From positions 248,001 through 312,000 of the forward strand of contig CAXXIH010000004.1 of assembly GCA_963663365.2 (NCBI GenBank): a stretch of DNA of 64,000 bases. Reading direction: 5' to 3'. A model generated the notes under the pieces. That model did no database searches. It saw nothing but the letters and a program-made list of their open reading frames with translations, and was not told the DNA's origin. Numbering within the stretch: the stretch's first letter is position 1; each line of letters begins with the position of its first letter. Positions 36,062-44,954 of the stretch are shown here, piece after piece. The DNA comes from G963663365 sp963663365 (GTDB taxonomy: Bacteria; Hinthialibacterota; Hinthialibacteria; Hinthialibacterales; G963663365). The translations under genes were made by a program, and so were the position numbers.

Positions 36062-37150
36062 ATGATGTACGGCGCACTGCAAAAACCGAATCCCGATATC
36101 GAGCGTTTCATAAAAACAATTCGGGGAGAGATGATCCCCGAACGGCCACCGTTGTTCGAATACATCATCGACGACTGCCATATCCGCGACATCACCATCC
36201 AACACCTGGGCCGGGAATGGGTAGAACCGGATTGGAGCAGCCTAAAATCGCTGATTCCCTTTCTAGATAACTTCATCGCTGTTTGGCGGGCCTTGGGCTA
36301 CGACTATGTACGCTTGGAGCTGACCGCCGGTTTCGAGCTCCCGGTTAAGCTGGCTCCCGATCCCGGGACACAAGGAAAGACCGACCGCAGCTGGGCCGAT
36401 GCCCACCACGGGGCCGTTGAGAATTGGAACGATTTCGAGACCTACGCCTGGCCGGACAAACCGGCCGAATTCCATCTGGAGATTCTCGATTACGTCGCCA
36501 AACATCTGCCCGATGGCATGGGATTCATCACCTGCCACGCCGGGGGCATCTATGAAATCGTGACCCGGCTCATGTCTTATGAGGGGCTGTGTTTGGATTT
36601 ATATGACAATCCGGACCTGGTTGAAGCGGTTGTGCAACGCACCGGCGAATGTATGGAGACTTACTACAAGGCCTTCCTGGAAATCGAAGAGTTGAGCGTG
36701 GTTATTCAGGGCGATGATATGGGCCACCGGACAGGACTGCTCATCTCCCAAGAACATCTGCAGAAGTACTTTTTGCCCTGGCATACGCGTTTTGCGGCCT
36801 TGGCTCACGAACGGGGGCTGCCCTATTGCCTGCATTCTTGCGGCGATGTGAGCAAAATCATGCCATCGCTGATTGAGGAAACCGGCATTGACGGCAAACA
36901 CTCCTTTGAGGATGTGATTATGCCGGTTACTGAGTTTTATGACGCGCATCATGACAAGATCGCCGTCATCGGCGGCCTGGACCTGAATATCCTTGCGGCG
37001 GGCTCGCTCGATGAGGTACGGACGGGCATACGGGCGCTGATCGACCACTGCGCGCCCCGGGGACACTATTTGGCGGGTTCGGGCAACTCGATTGCCAGCT
37101 ATGTTCCACTGGAAAACTACATCGCCATGATCGCCGAGGCCCAACGTTAA
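36062..37150 (+). CDS. Uroporphyrinogen decarboxylase-family protein (likely methyltransferase)
   Basis: The 362-residue TIM-barrel protein belongs to the URO-D/CIMS-like superfamily. Visible segments are SWADAHHGAVENWNDFETYAWP, GFITCHAGGIYEIV, GDDMGHRTGLLIS, LHSCGDVSKIM, and GIDGKHSFED. The HSCG pattern near the C-terminal half is typical of corrinoid-dependent methyltransferases of this family rather than true HemE. Environmental phyla carry many such paralogs of unknown substrate. GAGGTGGGG lies before ATG 36062; a second ATG follows directly. Confidence 0.8.
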   Translation: MMYGALQKPNPDIERFIKTIRGEMIPERPPLFEYIIDDCHIRDITIQHLGREWVEPDWSSLKSLIPFLDNFIAVWRALGYDYVRLELTAGFELPVKLAPDPGTQGKTDRSWADAHHGAVENWNDFETYAWPDKPAEFHLEILDYVAKHLPDGMGFITCHAGGIYEIVTRLMSYEGLCLDLYDNPDLVEAVVQRTGECMETYYKAFLEIEELSVVIQGDDMGHRTGLLISQEHLQKYFLPWHTRFAALAHERGLPYCLHSCGDVSKIMPSLIEETGIDGKHSFEDVIMPVTEFYDAHHDKIAVIGGLDLNILAAGSLDEVRTGIRALIDHCAPRGHYLAGSGNSIASYVPLENYIAMIAEAQR

Positions 37151-37426
37151 AGGATTAGGGCGAATCCCCCCAGCGGGAGGGCGAATCTCCTGATGAGCCG
37201 TTTTTATTACCAATTTGCTTCGCAGGGTGCTGATCAACTAAATCCCACATAGACACCCCGAAATCGTGGGTCCCCCTTTGGCGGGATCAACGGCGGCCAC
37301 GCCGCGGGATCCTACCGGGGCACCCGGGCGACTCCCTTGGCCCTGGGGGCCGATGCAACTATAGTCTTTCCCCGGTGCCGGACGGGCAATCCCGAACGCC
37401 TCTCCCGCACCCGGCATAAGCCATTA
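37151..37426. other. GC-rich structured interval upstream of tRNA-Pro
   Basis: No coding frame is convincing. A 10-bp unit AGGGCGAATC occurs twice near 37,157-37,190. The GC-rich part includes a long-range inverted repeat ACCGGGG (37314-37320) / CCCCGGT (37370-37376) with further internal G/C-rich pairing, such as GGCCC and GGGCC. It could be leader or processed RNA of the tRNA transcript or an unrecognised structured RNA. I could not match it to a known family. Confidence 0.35.
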
Positions 37427-37499
37427 CGGGGCGTAGCGCAGTTGGTAGCGCGCCTGGTTCGGGACTAGGAGGTCGCTGGTTCAAATCCAGTCGCCCCGA
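37427..37499 (+). tRNA. tRNA-Pro (anticodon CGG)
   Basis: The 73-nt cloverleaf folds completely. The acceptor CGGGGCG pairs with CGCCCCG, the D-arm is GCGC/GCGC, and the anticodon stem CCTGG/CTAGG has one G-U pair. The loop TTCGGGA has CGG at the anticodon position, and the T-arm GCTGG/CCAGT encloses TTCAAAT. The discriminator is A and CCA is not encoded. Its last 24 bases form the left attachment repeat of the downstream integrated element. Confidence 0.95.
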
Positions 37500-37503
37500 T
37501 TTT
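37476..37503 (+). repeat. attL: 28-bp direct repeat spanning the tRNA-Pro 3' end
   Basis: The sequence CTGGTTCAAATCC...CCCCGATTTT is repeated exactly at 47355-47382. It covers the T-loop and 3' acceptor of tRNA-Pro plus four T. Position, length and the adjacent integrase mark it as an integration crossover site. Confidence 0.9.
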
Positions 37504-37538
37504 CTTGTTTCTAGCCTAAGCCTTGGTAGATCAGGTAC

Positions 37539-38816
37539 TTAACCCGCGTTTTTCAGTGACTTAAACTCTACAATTTTCACGTTTCGTGCAATATCGTGCA
37601 ATTCTGCGCCTTCCAACGACTCAATTAGTGCATCGACTTTGCACACAACATGCTCCCGGAATAGGTCTACAAGCCGTTCCCTTTTATCGCCGAAGTAGTG
37701 CCTCTCGGCAATCGTCTTAGGAGCGTGGCCGACGTATCGGTCTACAAGATGAACATTCCATCCTTCATCAGCGGCATGTTCGATAGCGTGGCTCTGAAGC
37801 GTATTGCGAAGGTCTTTAGGTGCAAGTTCACAGTCAGACTTCCAATTCTGTAGGGTACGCTTCAACAGTTTCCCGTAAGCCTTGTCGGCTCTGTCATAAG
37901 GAACCACGGTAGCGGTCCCTTGGTTCATCTGTTGAAGGTACTTAAGAACAATCCTGGGAACTGGAATGCACCGGACTCGATACTTGTTCTTAACTCGCTC
38001 ACCGAACTCCGGGTGATCTTGAATCGTGATCGTTCCCGCTTGTAGATCAACATCTGACCAGCGAAGCCGAAGAGCCTCCCGGAGTTGAAGTCCACAAACG
38101 CCTTGGAGCATTACCGCAGGAACAAGGATCGCTTTCCATTCATACCCTTTGAGCCACTCCAAGAACTTCAGGAGTTCCTTATAGGACAGTACAGGATTGC
38201 CCTCGTCTCCTCGGTAGACTCCATCTCGGCCAGCATGAGCGGGAAGTCTGAGCGGTCTGCAAATGTCTCGATACTCGTCCGGCCAGTTGGCAGCCAAGAA
38301 ACTCGACGTTGACCGTACAGGCTCCAAGTAGTGACTTATGGTCTTGGCTTTGAGTCCACGTCCGATCAACTCATTCACATATTCGCGAAGCAACTCAAGC
38401 CGAAGTTGCCGCCAGTGGGTGAGCCTTTTCTGATCGCACCATCTTAAGAAGTAGTCGGCAAACTCAAACTGATGTCTTTTATGTTCAGCAGAACCGCTAC
38501 TTGCGCTTAAGGTGCGATGAAAGGCAGAGGCAATATCCAAGTCAACAGTTTCGGAGTCGGTAGAATCTCCGAAGAGTATCTTAGAACCTTGTTCAACTGC
38601 TTCTTGCAGTCCCATCGCTAGGAACTTGTTCCTTATATACAAGCCTTTGGAGTTTCTGCCGCTGACTTTCCACTTGCCCGGAGTTATCTCCTGAAGTGTG
38701 AACTCTCGGCCTTGTTGATCGCCTTGGCCGCTGGCTTTGTATCTGTTGTCCCGATGTACGACTCCGAATGAGCCGATCATCTGAACGGTCGCCCTCTCCG
38801 TTGTCAAAGATCGCAT
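37539..38816 (-). CDS. int: Tyrosine recombinase/integrase
   Basis: The 425-residue protein has an N-terminal SAM-like DNA-binding domain (about 100-190; FADYFLRWCDQKRLTHW). The catalytic domain has the first Arg in GLQLREALRLRW, the second Arg in KDLRNTLQSHA (the usual His three residues before Arg is Lys), the LVDRYVGHAPKTIAERHYFGD block with His, and the nucleophile Tyr. The start at 38816 has AAAGGAGA 6-9 nt upstream; a longer frame to 38870 lacks one. It ends 35 bp from the attL repeat, as expected for an element integrase. Confidence 0.9.
   Translation of the reverse strand: MRSLTTERATVQMIGSFGVVHRDNRYKASGQGDQQGREFTLQEITPGKWKVSGRNSKGLYIRNKFLAMGLQEAVEQGSKILFGDSTDSETVDLDIASAFHRTLSASSGSAEHKRHQFEFADYFLRWCDQKRLTHWRQLRLELLREYVNELIGRGLKAKTISHYLEPVRSTSSFLAANWPDEYRDICRPLRLPAHAGRDGVYRGDEGNPVLSYKELLKFLEWLKGYEWKAILVPAVMLQGVCGLQLREALRLRWSDVDLQAGTITIQDHPEFGERVKNKYRVRCIPVPRIVLKYLQQMNQGTATVVPYDRADKAYGKLLKRTLQNWKSDCELAPKDLRNTLQSHAIEHAADEGWNVHLVDRYVGHAPKTIAERHYFGDKRERLVDLFREHVVCKVDALIESLEGAELHDIARNVKIVEFKSLKNAG
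37585..37602. repeat. Left copy of an 18-bp terminal repeat (candidate integrase arm site)
   Basis: CGTGCAATATCGTGCAAT is two CGTGCAAT units separated by AT. The identical 18 bp occurs at 47210-47227. One copy lies 82 bp inside attL and the other 128 bp inside attR. This fits arm-type integrase binding sites. Confidence 0.65.
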
Positions 38817-39060
38817 TGTGGGTCTCCTTTCCGCGAGAGACCCCACTTCGTTGAGCGGAAGGAGTTTCACATACTTGATTCATTGCGTCAATCACCGATT
38901 GTCCCCAATAGCCTTTACCGGGCAACGCTCGGAGACCATACTTACGCAATGTGTCGAGATTCACGAAACCTCGAAGGAGATTTTCGAGTTCGCTCGTCTC
39001 GTAAAGTGTATGTGGGTCAATGCGGTTTGGCATTTTTTTGATTCGAGACTGAAGGGCCAT
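38593..39060 (-). CDS. Excisionase-like small DNA-binding protein
   Basis: The 155-residue frame begins MALQSRIKKMPNRIDP. It has a helix-turn-helix-like segment YETSELENLLRGF / LDTLRKYGLRALPGKGYWGQSVIDAM, resembling HTH_17-type excisionases. The C-terminal third overlaps the integrase start in another frame (38593-38816) and is Gln/Arg/Ser-rich, so the true functional part is likely the first ~85 residues. GAGG is about 8 nt before ATG 39060. Located just upstream of int, as expected for xis. Confidence 0.55.
   Translation of the reverse strand: MALQSRIKKMPNRIDPHTLYETSELENLLRGFVNLDTLRKYGLRALPGKGYWGQSVIDAMNQVCETPSAQRSGVSRGKETHNAIFDNGEGDRSDDRLIRSRTSGQQIQSQRPRRSTRPRVHTSGDNSGQVESQRQKLQRLVYKEQVPSDGTARSS
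38818..38846 (-). promoter_or_regulatory. Inverted repeat covering the integrase ribosome site
   Basis: GTGGGTCTC (38818-38826) and GAGACCCCAC (38837-38846) pair apart from one bulged base. On the integrase mRNA the 3' arm contains the AGGAGA ribosome site directly before the ATG, so the hairpin could block integrase translation. Confidence 0.5.
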
Positions 39061-39466
39061 TTCAGCGCCCTCGGGTGTTTCATTTTGCAGACTGGGCCTG
39101 AAGCCCTGGGCCATCCTAAAGGCTCGATACGCCCCATTTCCGGGCGTTCTGCGGCCATTTCACGTTCATCATCCGGCCCATATTTTCTGGCTTCATCCTT
39201 CCTTGCTTCTTTGTTTCTTGTTTCCCCCTTATAAAGGGGGGGAAACATGGAAACTAAGGCGATTCTTTCCTTCTTTCTTCTGCAAATTTCCCCGGAAACT
39301 TCTATAAACATCTCATGTAATTCGACTTAGAAAAGTTGTTTCCTTCGTTGTTTCCACATTCATACTTTCCATTGCGTTTTTCAGTAATGAATTCTCTCGA
39401 CGCTTCTCTGTCTGCTTAATCCTTCGGATGTTCTTGTGTTTTTCATTTCAGATACTTGAAACTCGA
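39061..39466. other. 406-bp region between the xis-like and ATPase genes
   Basis: No convincing coding frame. It holds an inverted repeat GTTTCCCCCTT (39220-39230) / AAGGGGGGGAAAC (39234-39246), perfect apart from two extra G, about 160 bp upstream of the xis-like start. This is a possible operator or hairpin of the element. Confidence 0.45.
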
Positions 39467-40501
39467 CTACTGAGGAAAATACTCCTCAAGATACTTATGA
39501 CCTTTCTCTGTGATCTCGGGTGGCGTTCCTCTCTTGCAGGTTACATACCCATCTTCTTTTAACTGTTTGAGTTTCTTGCTTACCGAAGACTCGGTAATAC
39601 CAAGAATCTCGCTCAGTGCCTTTTGACTATCTGGTTCCTTGTCTCGAATTGTCTTGAGGATTGTTGCGCTCTCAGGGATAGAATGACTACCTAAATCTAG
39701 TTCCCACTTTATCCTATCGTCTTGTCCAGGGATCAACTTCACATTGAGCGACTCAGGATCAGGCTTACTTCCACGTATCTTTGTAAACTTGATTGTGAAT
39801 TGAGTCCCAGCACCGAGATTGATTTTTTTAGATACCTTTAACTCAATACATGTATCTAGTATGTCTTCACGTCTCGATGCTCCCCGCTGTGTGCCGTCTT
39901 TGCCTGCATGATGAATCCAAACAGTTGCAATGCCTGAATGCTTGAACATCCTAATCAGGTCTAAAAGTGAGTCCTGCGCCGTATTGTCATTCTCATCCAG
40001 ACCGGAGGTAAGACAAGACAGATTATCAAAGATAATAAGGTCTGGATAAATATGATCTTCACGCATCTTTCTAAGGAGGTACTTAATTCTTTCCTTGGAA
40101 TGAGCCTTATTTATCTGTAACGGCTCTCCAATGTCCCAGAGACTTTCCGAACACAGGATGAATAAGTTCTCTGGAAGTTCGTTACAAAGTGCCTTAAGAC
40201 GTGTCTGCAATTCAACCTCGGCCATCTCTCCGTCTATATAGAGTACAGTGCGGCATTTTGGCACTTTGTATCCAAAGAATGATCTTCCTTGTGCAACTGA
40301 GAGAGCAAGTTCTAGCGCAACCCATGTCTTACCAACTCCCCTATAGGCGAAAATCATGGTTGCAGATCGTGTTTGCAAGAATGGTTCAATAATATACTCA
40401 CGTTTAGGTATATTCTTATTCGCTAACTCACAAGCCGCTATAATCACTTCTCGCAAGGTCTTAGTCCTTCGAGCATTGCTTTCAGTTAGATTCTTATCCA
40501 T
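39467..40501 (-). CDS. RepA-like AAA_25 ATPase with C-terminal winged helix
   Basis: The 344-residue protein has Walker A YRGVGKTW (about 53-60), LYIDGEM, Walker B LIIFDNLSCL, and WIHHAGKDGTQRGASRREDILD. This matches the RepA/RSF1010-type hexameric helicase ATPases (AAA_25) found on plasmids, phages and integrative elements. The last ~70 residues form a winged helix (QKALSEILGITESSVSKKLKQL). I infer element replication or maintenance. Confidence 0.82.
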   Translation of the reverse strand: MDKNLTESNARRTKTLREVIIAACELANKNIPKREYIIEPFLQTRSATMIFAYRGVGKTWVALELALSVAQGRSFFGYKVPKCRTVLYIDGEMAEVELQTRLKALCNELPENLFILCSESLWDIGEPLQINKAHSKERIKYLLRKMREDHIYPDLIIFDNLSCLTSGLDENDNTAQDSLLDLIRMFKHSGIATVWIHHAGKDGTQRGASRREDILDTCIELKVSKKINLGAGTQFTIKFTKIRGSKPDPESLNVKLIPGQDDRIKWELDLGSHSIPESATILKTIRDKEPDSQKALSEILGITESSVSKKLKQLKEDGYVTCKRGTPPEITEKGHKYLEEYFPQ

Positions 40502-40778
40502 TTGAATACCTCTCTTAATAATCCAGTAGAATCCTGTTCATTGAACCGGAGTCCCATAGATGTAGACTAGATTTGACAGAGACTATGGTTTATATAGCCG
40601 CTGTCGTTTTCATTGTGTGACGTGACACGGAAATCAATGAAATCGGGCATAAATACTTCGCCGCGACTTCAGTAAATCGTGGTAAATATGACAGTTATAA
40701 ATTTCAAGAAAAAATTAAAAAATGACTGATGTCAGTCGAAAGCAAGCGTGACAGAGCGTGACCGGTCACGTTATGAAG
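40502..40778. other. Intergenic region with CGTGAC repeats and palindromes upstream of the RepA-like gene
   Basis: CGTGAC occurs at 40621-40626, 40747-40752 and 40757-40762. The last two are spaced exactly 10 bp and are part of the palindrome CGTGACCGGTCACG (40757-40770). A second palindrome GACTGA-TG-TCAGTC is at 40724-40737, next to an A/T-rich run. The layout resembles a compact origin or operator region for the element. Confidence 0.5.
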
Positions 40779-41819
40779 CTACAAGTCTTCATCCGGTTCT
40801 TCACCAAGTGATTTCCTGCGAAAATCTTTGTACTCGCTACTGTTTTCATCAATACGGTTGTAAGGATGGAGAGGATCATCTCCAGTAGTATACATCGAAT
40901 CGTCATAATCTAACTTGCAAAGAAGTTGGTAACCATCTCTTGTGTTTCCATCCTGGTCAAAAGGGTCGGATTCTTTTCCTGTGATCTCCTGAAGTTTTTT
41001 ACGTATTCGGCTTATTCTCTTTCTCATATTGTCAGACTTTGTCTCCTCAAGCATATCCATCGTGAGGCGCATCTTGGACTCTGTCTTCCAAAGGTTGGCA
41101 TATAAACATAAATCAAACGCGATTTGCTTAGGTCTGCCTTGATTCTCCCAACCAAGTTCATGCAAAGAGATTTTTTCAGACTGCTTATCATGAATTTCAA
41201 ATTTGACAGTTATACTTTCATTACTTATAAGAAAAGTGATAGTCAGGTCCTCCCATCTCTTTTCTCCTAGCGGAAACAATGGCGTAGAACCGGAAGTCTC
41301 ACCTTCAGTCTTCGCTTCCACCGGACTTTGTTTTCCCGAATAATCAGATGTAAGAATCGAATAGTAGCGACATTCCGTATAGTGCATTGGCTTCAAGACA
41401 GCAAACTGCCATCGCCAGTCCTCTGGAGAAACACTCTCATCGTTTAGTCTACGATAAGAATTGTCTCGATCAATCTCATCGCGATAATGGTAAAGAAGGG
41501 ATGCAAAGTAGTGGAATCTATCGAAGGCTACTTCTGGACAAAAGTCAGAAAACCATTCTTTACCTTTATTTCCGTTTATGCTTGGGAATTCCTCGTCCGT
41601 TCTCGGATAAAGGCTAGATTTCTTCCACTTTCCTTCCAGTTGTTCATCATCAACCACCTTTGCTGCAAATCCCTTCCTTCCAAGCGCTGTCTTACTCAGA
41701 TAATACCCTGGACAGTTTTGACAGCCTGCAAACGGGCAACGAGGTGTTAGACCTTGCTCCTTACTTTTTGCCTTATACCACTCAAAAGTGGGATTTATAT
41801 GCTCCTCTTCATGGCTCAT
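40779..41819 (-). CDS. Unrecognised element protein with Cys cluster and winged-helix-like segment
   Basis: The 346-residue cytosolic protein has an N-terminal Cys cluster (RCPFAGCQNCPGYY) suited to metal binding. Near residues 250-310 a stretch MRLTMDMLEETKSDNMRKRISRIRKKL followed by DGYQLLCKL looks like an OmpR/SARP-type winged helix. The C-terminal tail is acidic. I do not recognise the family; proteins with the same Cys start are, from memory, common in planctomycete-like genomes. It may be the element's regulator. Confidence 0.55.
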   Translation of the reverse strand: MSHEEEHINPTFEWYKAKSKEQGLTPRCPFAGCQNCPGYYLSKTALGRKGFAAKVVDDEQLEGKWKKSSLYPRTDEEFPSINGNKGKEWFSDFCPEVAFDRFHYFASLLYHYRDEIDRDNSYRRLNDESVSPEDWRWQFAVLKPMHYTECRYYSILTSDYSGKQSPVEAKTEGETSGSTPLFPLGEKRWEDLTITFLISNESITVKFEIHDKQSEKISLHELGWENQGRPKQIAFDLCLYANLWKTESKMRLTMDMLEETKSDNMRKRISRIRKKLQEITGKESDPFDQDGNTRDGYQLLCKLDYDDSMYTTGDDPLHPYNRIDENSSEYKDFRRKSLGEEPDEDL

Positions 41820-41970
41820 GGCACACTCCGGTACAGAGTTGAATCGCCTTGAACCTATATCAGATTCCCAGGCAGAGGACTACCGGCAAGGAGTCGGCCA
41901 AGGTTCCCACTAGAAGTCTCTCCGAGAAGGCGTAGAATTCCGCCAACAAGTCCACTCTGGAGGGTGGAAT

Positions 41971-44943
41971 ATGAGGATTCCTACAACAAGCGCCATTCTC
42001 TTGCTGACGGCCCTTCCCTGCCTGGCTCAACCCACAGTCATCGACCTGGATACAGAGGCACCCGACCTACTGATCGACGCTCCAGCCGGTTACGCGTTGG
42101 CCAACTACTCCTTTGGAGCCGTGCCCGAGGGTGAGGGCAGCAATGGCCTGGGGATGTCCATCGTTCTACAGGCCGGACATGGCCTGATCATCTATGGCCC
42201 CTCTATCGAGACCGGAGAGGGCAACGTCCACATCCAGTGCTCAGTCATGACCAACAGCCCGGATGTCTTCCTAGCCCTAGTGGGGCTCAATGCCCCAGTT
42301 GATGGTTCCCTTGTGGCCAACATGCCCGCCAATGGCTCTGACTACATGGGCGATGGCATGACCTGGCACACAATGGAAGTGATCTACGATCCCAAAGGCG
42401 ACGCCCTGATGCCCGCCTTCCAGGCCGTGGCGACTTCAGACGCTATTGTGGTCGTGCAGTTGGATCAGATCGTGGTGACTCCTCTCAACTCTCTGCCGCA
42501 AGATGAGGCGGCGAGTCTGCTCCGTATGCCTTATATAGCGCCTCCAACTTCTGCCACTCCTACTCCCGCTCCGCAACTGTCAGTTGAACCGGAGACTATA
42601 GAACTGTTCGGCGATGGCTCTTTTGACATCAACATCAGCAACAGCGGCCCGGGTGGCACAGTTTTAACAATCGACTCTCTGGAGTTCCATCACCATTACG
42701 GCGGCGCTTATCATGGATTCGGCTTCTCGTGGCAGATGGACCACATTCAGTTTCCGGTCACTTTGCCAAGCCAGCGCTCAATAACGATTCCCGTCTCCTA
42801 CAGTTCCGAAGGGCAGACTACCGACTCCGCTCTTTGGCTTGATGGAGTCACAAGCATAGGAGGCGCTCAGCGTCTAAGCGGTCCTTACATCGGACATGCC
42901 GTTGCAACTCCAACACCAACGAACACTCCGGCAAACCCGACTCCAACGCCGACGTGGGAACGGATGTGGACCAGAGTCTACGATAGAGGACCGGCACCAA
43001 GAATAGGCCACGATATGGTTTATGACACTGCCCGACAGAGAACTGTTCTCTTCGGTGGTGTCGATGAGTTTGGAAATATTCTCTCCGACACTTGGCTTTG
43101 GGATGGCCAAACTTGGGAGCGAACAGGTCAAGAGCATCCCCCTGCCCGAAAAGACCATGCTATGGCTTACGACTCCATACGTGAAAGAACAGTCTTGTTT
43201 GGGGGAACTAATAACGACTTGCTGAGCGATACTTGGGAATGGAACGGTAATAGTTGGGAAATCATATCCGCTACGGGTACTCCGGCTCGTGCTATGCATA
43301 GAATGACTTTTGAATCGAGTGTGGGTAAATCAATTCTTTACGGCGGATATACAAATGATGATAGCCAGCCTATTGATACTTGGGCTTGGGATGGGAACTC
43401 GTGGGAAGTCCTTTCAACTGCGGGACCTGGGCCAAGATTTGGCCATGATATGGTCTATGATGAACGACGTAATGTAATAGTCCTTTATGGTGGAACTAAT
43501 AAACTAGACGCCGGTGCCCCTGCTTATGCTGACACCGTAGAATGGAACAGCATGTGGAATGAATGGATAAGGTTGACAGTCAACAGTCCATATATACTAT
43601 TTAATCATGCTATCACTTTTGATTCGCTAAGATACAAAATCATCTTGTTTAGTGGTCAATATAGTCGTTATGCGTATCTTCCGAAAACATTTGAGTTTGA
43701 TGGTAGTGAATGGTCTCTGGTCAGCAATGACAGTATAGAACGTATTAGGCATCGGATTGCGTACGATTCATCGAGAGACCGAGTAGTACTATTCGGAGGA
43801 CAGCATGGAGCTTTTCATGGTGACACCTGGGAGTTTATGGAGGTTTCACCGACACCGACAAACACTTTCACACCAACTCCGACACCAACCTCTACTACAA
43901 CTCCCACTAATACAGAGACTCCAACTTTAACAGCGACATTTACCCCCAGCAATACTCCTACGCCGACTGTAACCAAAACCATTACTTTCACTCCGACAAT
44001 TACGCCAACGTATACCATCACAAATACACCAACTATCACTCCAACATTCACCGCCACTCACACATCAACTCCAACACCAACGCACACTCCCACTGACACT
44101 CCAAGCCCAACGCACACAAATACTCCCACCTCCACGCCCACATTGTCACCTTTAAGCATCACTATAGACTTACCCAATTTGCCAGAAAACGCCCAACCAC
44201 TCCAACTCAAATTGATACCGCCAGGATCGTTTATCATGGGCTCACATTTAGATGAATTAGATCGTCATGCCAACGAAGGCCCCGTACACAACGTAACAAT
44301 ATCGCGCCAATTCTTTATCGGAAAATTTGAAGTAACGAATGCCCAATTCCGGACTTTTCGTCCAACTCATGATAGCAAATACTATGTTGGATCAACACTC
44401 AATGAAGATGATCAGCCAGTAGTGCATGTGACATGGAATGACGCAATGGAATTTTGCGGATGGCTTGAACAACAAAGTCCAGGCTTGACATTTCGGCTAC
44501 CCACCGAAGCAGAGTGGGAATATGCATGCCGAGCATGGACAACCGAGCGTCGTTACTGGGGTGACGACTTAAACAATGATAGTGCTTGTGGTTATGCCAA
44601 TGTTCGCGATATCACATATCAACAAGCCATTGGCGGCCCAGAGATATTTAATTGCGAAGATGGCTTTGCTGCGTCATCGCCAGTTGGAAGTTTTGCACCT
44701 AATACTTTCGGCTTGTATGATATGTTGGGCAATGTATGGGAATTATGCTTTGACCGAAATGGAGGATATACAAGCGTACCTCAAACTGATCCAACAGGAC
44801 CGATTTCTGGCAACAAGCGTATTATGCGGGGTGGTTCATGGTCCAATCTGCCAGAATTTGTACGGTCTGCGGATCGTTACAACTGCTCTCCAGACTTTGA
44901 GACTTATAATATCGGATTCCGTATTGTTGCTACCGAAATCTAA
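41971..44943 (+). CDS. Exported kelch/SUMF1 protein with Pro-Thr linkers
   Basis: The 990-residue protein has a signal peptide (1-19, ending PCLAQP). Two beta-sandwich regions (about 20-190 and 200-310) are followed by a short Thr/Pro linker. Six kelch repeats come next (about 330-625; VLFGGVDEFGNILSDTWLW and similar). A Thr/Pro-rich linker of about 100 residues follows, then a SUMF1/FGE-sulfatase domain (about 735-990; FRLPTEAEWEYACRA, IMRGGSWSNLPEF). The paired catalytic Cys of formylglycine-generating enzyme is absent. The N-terminal third uses more G/C-ending codons than the rest. I infer a cell-surface recognition protein. GGAGGGTGG is before the ATG. Confidence 0.85.
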   Translation: MRIPTTSAILLLTALPCLAQPTVIDLDTEAPDLLIDAPAGYALANYSFGAVPEGEGSNGLGMSIVLQAGHGLIIYGPSIETGEGNVHIQCSVMTNSPDVFLALVGLNAPVDGSLVANMPANGSDYMGDGMTWHTMEVIYDPKGDALMPAFQAVATSDAIVVVQLDQIVVTPLNSLPQDEAASLLRMPYIAPPTSATPTPAPQLSVEPETIELFGDGSFDINISNSGPGGTVLTIDSLEFHHHYGGAYHGFGFSWQMDHIQFPVTLPSQRSITIPVSYSSEGQTTDSALWLDGVTSIGGAQRLSGPYIGHAVATPTPTNTPANPTPTPTWERMWTRVYDRGPAPRIGHDMVYDTARQRTVLFGGVDEFGNILSDTWLWDGQTWERTGQEHPPARKDHAMAYDSIRERTVLFGGTNNDLLSDTWEWNGNSWEIISATGTPARAMHRMTFESSVGKSILYGGYTNDDSQPIDTWAWDGNSWEVLSTAGPGPRFGHDMVYDERRNVIVLYGGTNKLDAGAPAYADTVEWNSMWNEWIRLTVNSPYILFNHAITFDSLRYKIILFSGQYSRYAYLPKTFEFDGSEWSLVSNDSIERIRHRIAYDSSRDRVVLFGGQHGAFHGDTWEFMEVSPTPTNTFTPTPTPTSTTTPTNTETPTLTATFTPSNTPTPTVTKTITFTPTITPTYTITNTPTITPTFTATHTSTPTPTHTPTDTPSPTHTNTPTSTPTLSPLSITIDLPNLPENAQPLQLKLIPPGSFIMGSHLDELDRHANEGPVHNVTISRQFFIGKFEVTNAQFRTFRPTHDSKYYVGSTLNEDDQPVVHVTWNDAMEFCGWLEQQSPGLTFRLPTEAEWEYACRAWTTERRYWGDDLNNDSACGYANVRDITYQQAIGGPEIFNCEDGFAASSPVGSFAPNTFGLYDMLGNVWELCFDRNGGYTSVPQTDPTGPISGNKRIMRGGSWSNLPEFVRSADRYNCSPDFETYNIGFRIVATEI
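43850..44145 (+). repeat. Thr/Pro-encoding low-complexity tract
   Basis: About 300 bp of degenerate tandem units built from ACxCCxAC encode a Thr/Pro linker between kelch and SUMF1 domains. Such tracts change length by slippage. The antisense frame across it (Val/Gly repeats) is an artefact. Confidence 0.8.
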
Positions 44944-44954
44944 TAGAGAAGCAT

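Noticed and set aside
43815..44057. 80-residue Val/Gly-repeat frame on the minus strand
   Set aside because: It is the antisense of the Thr/Pro-encoding tract of the kelch/SUMF1 gene.
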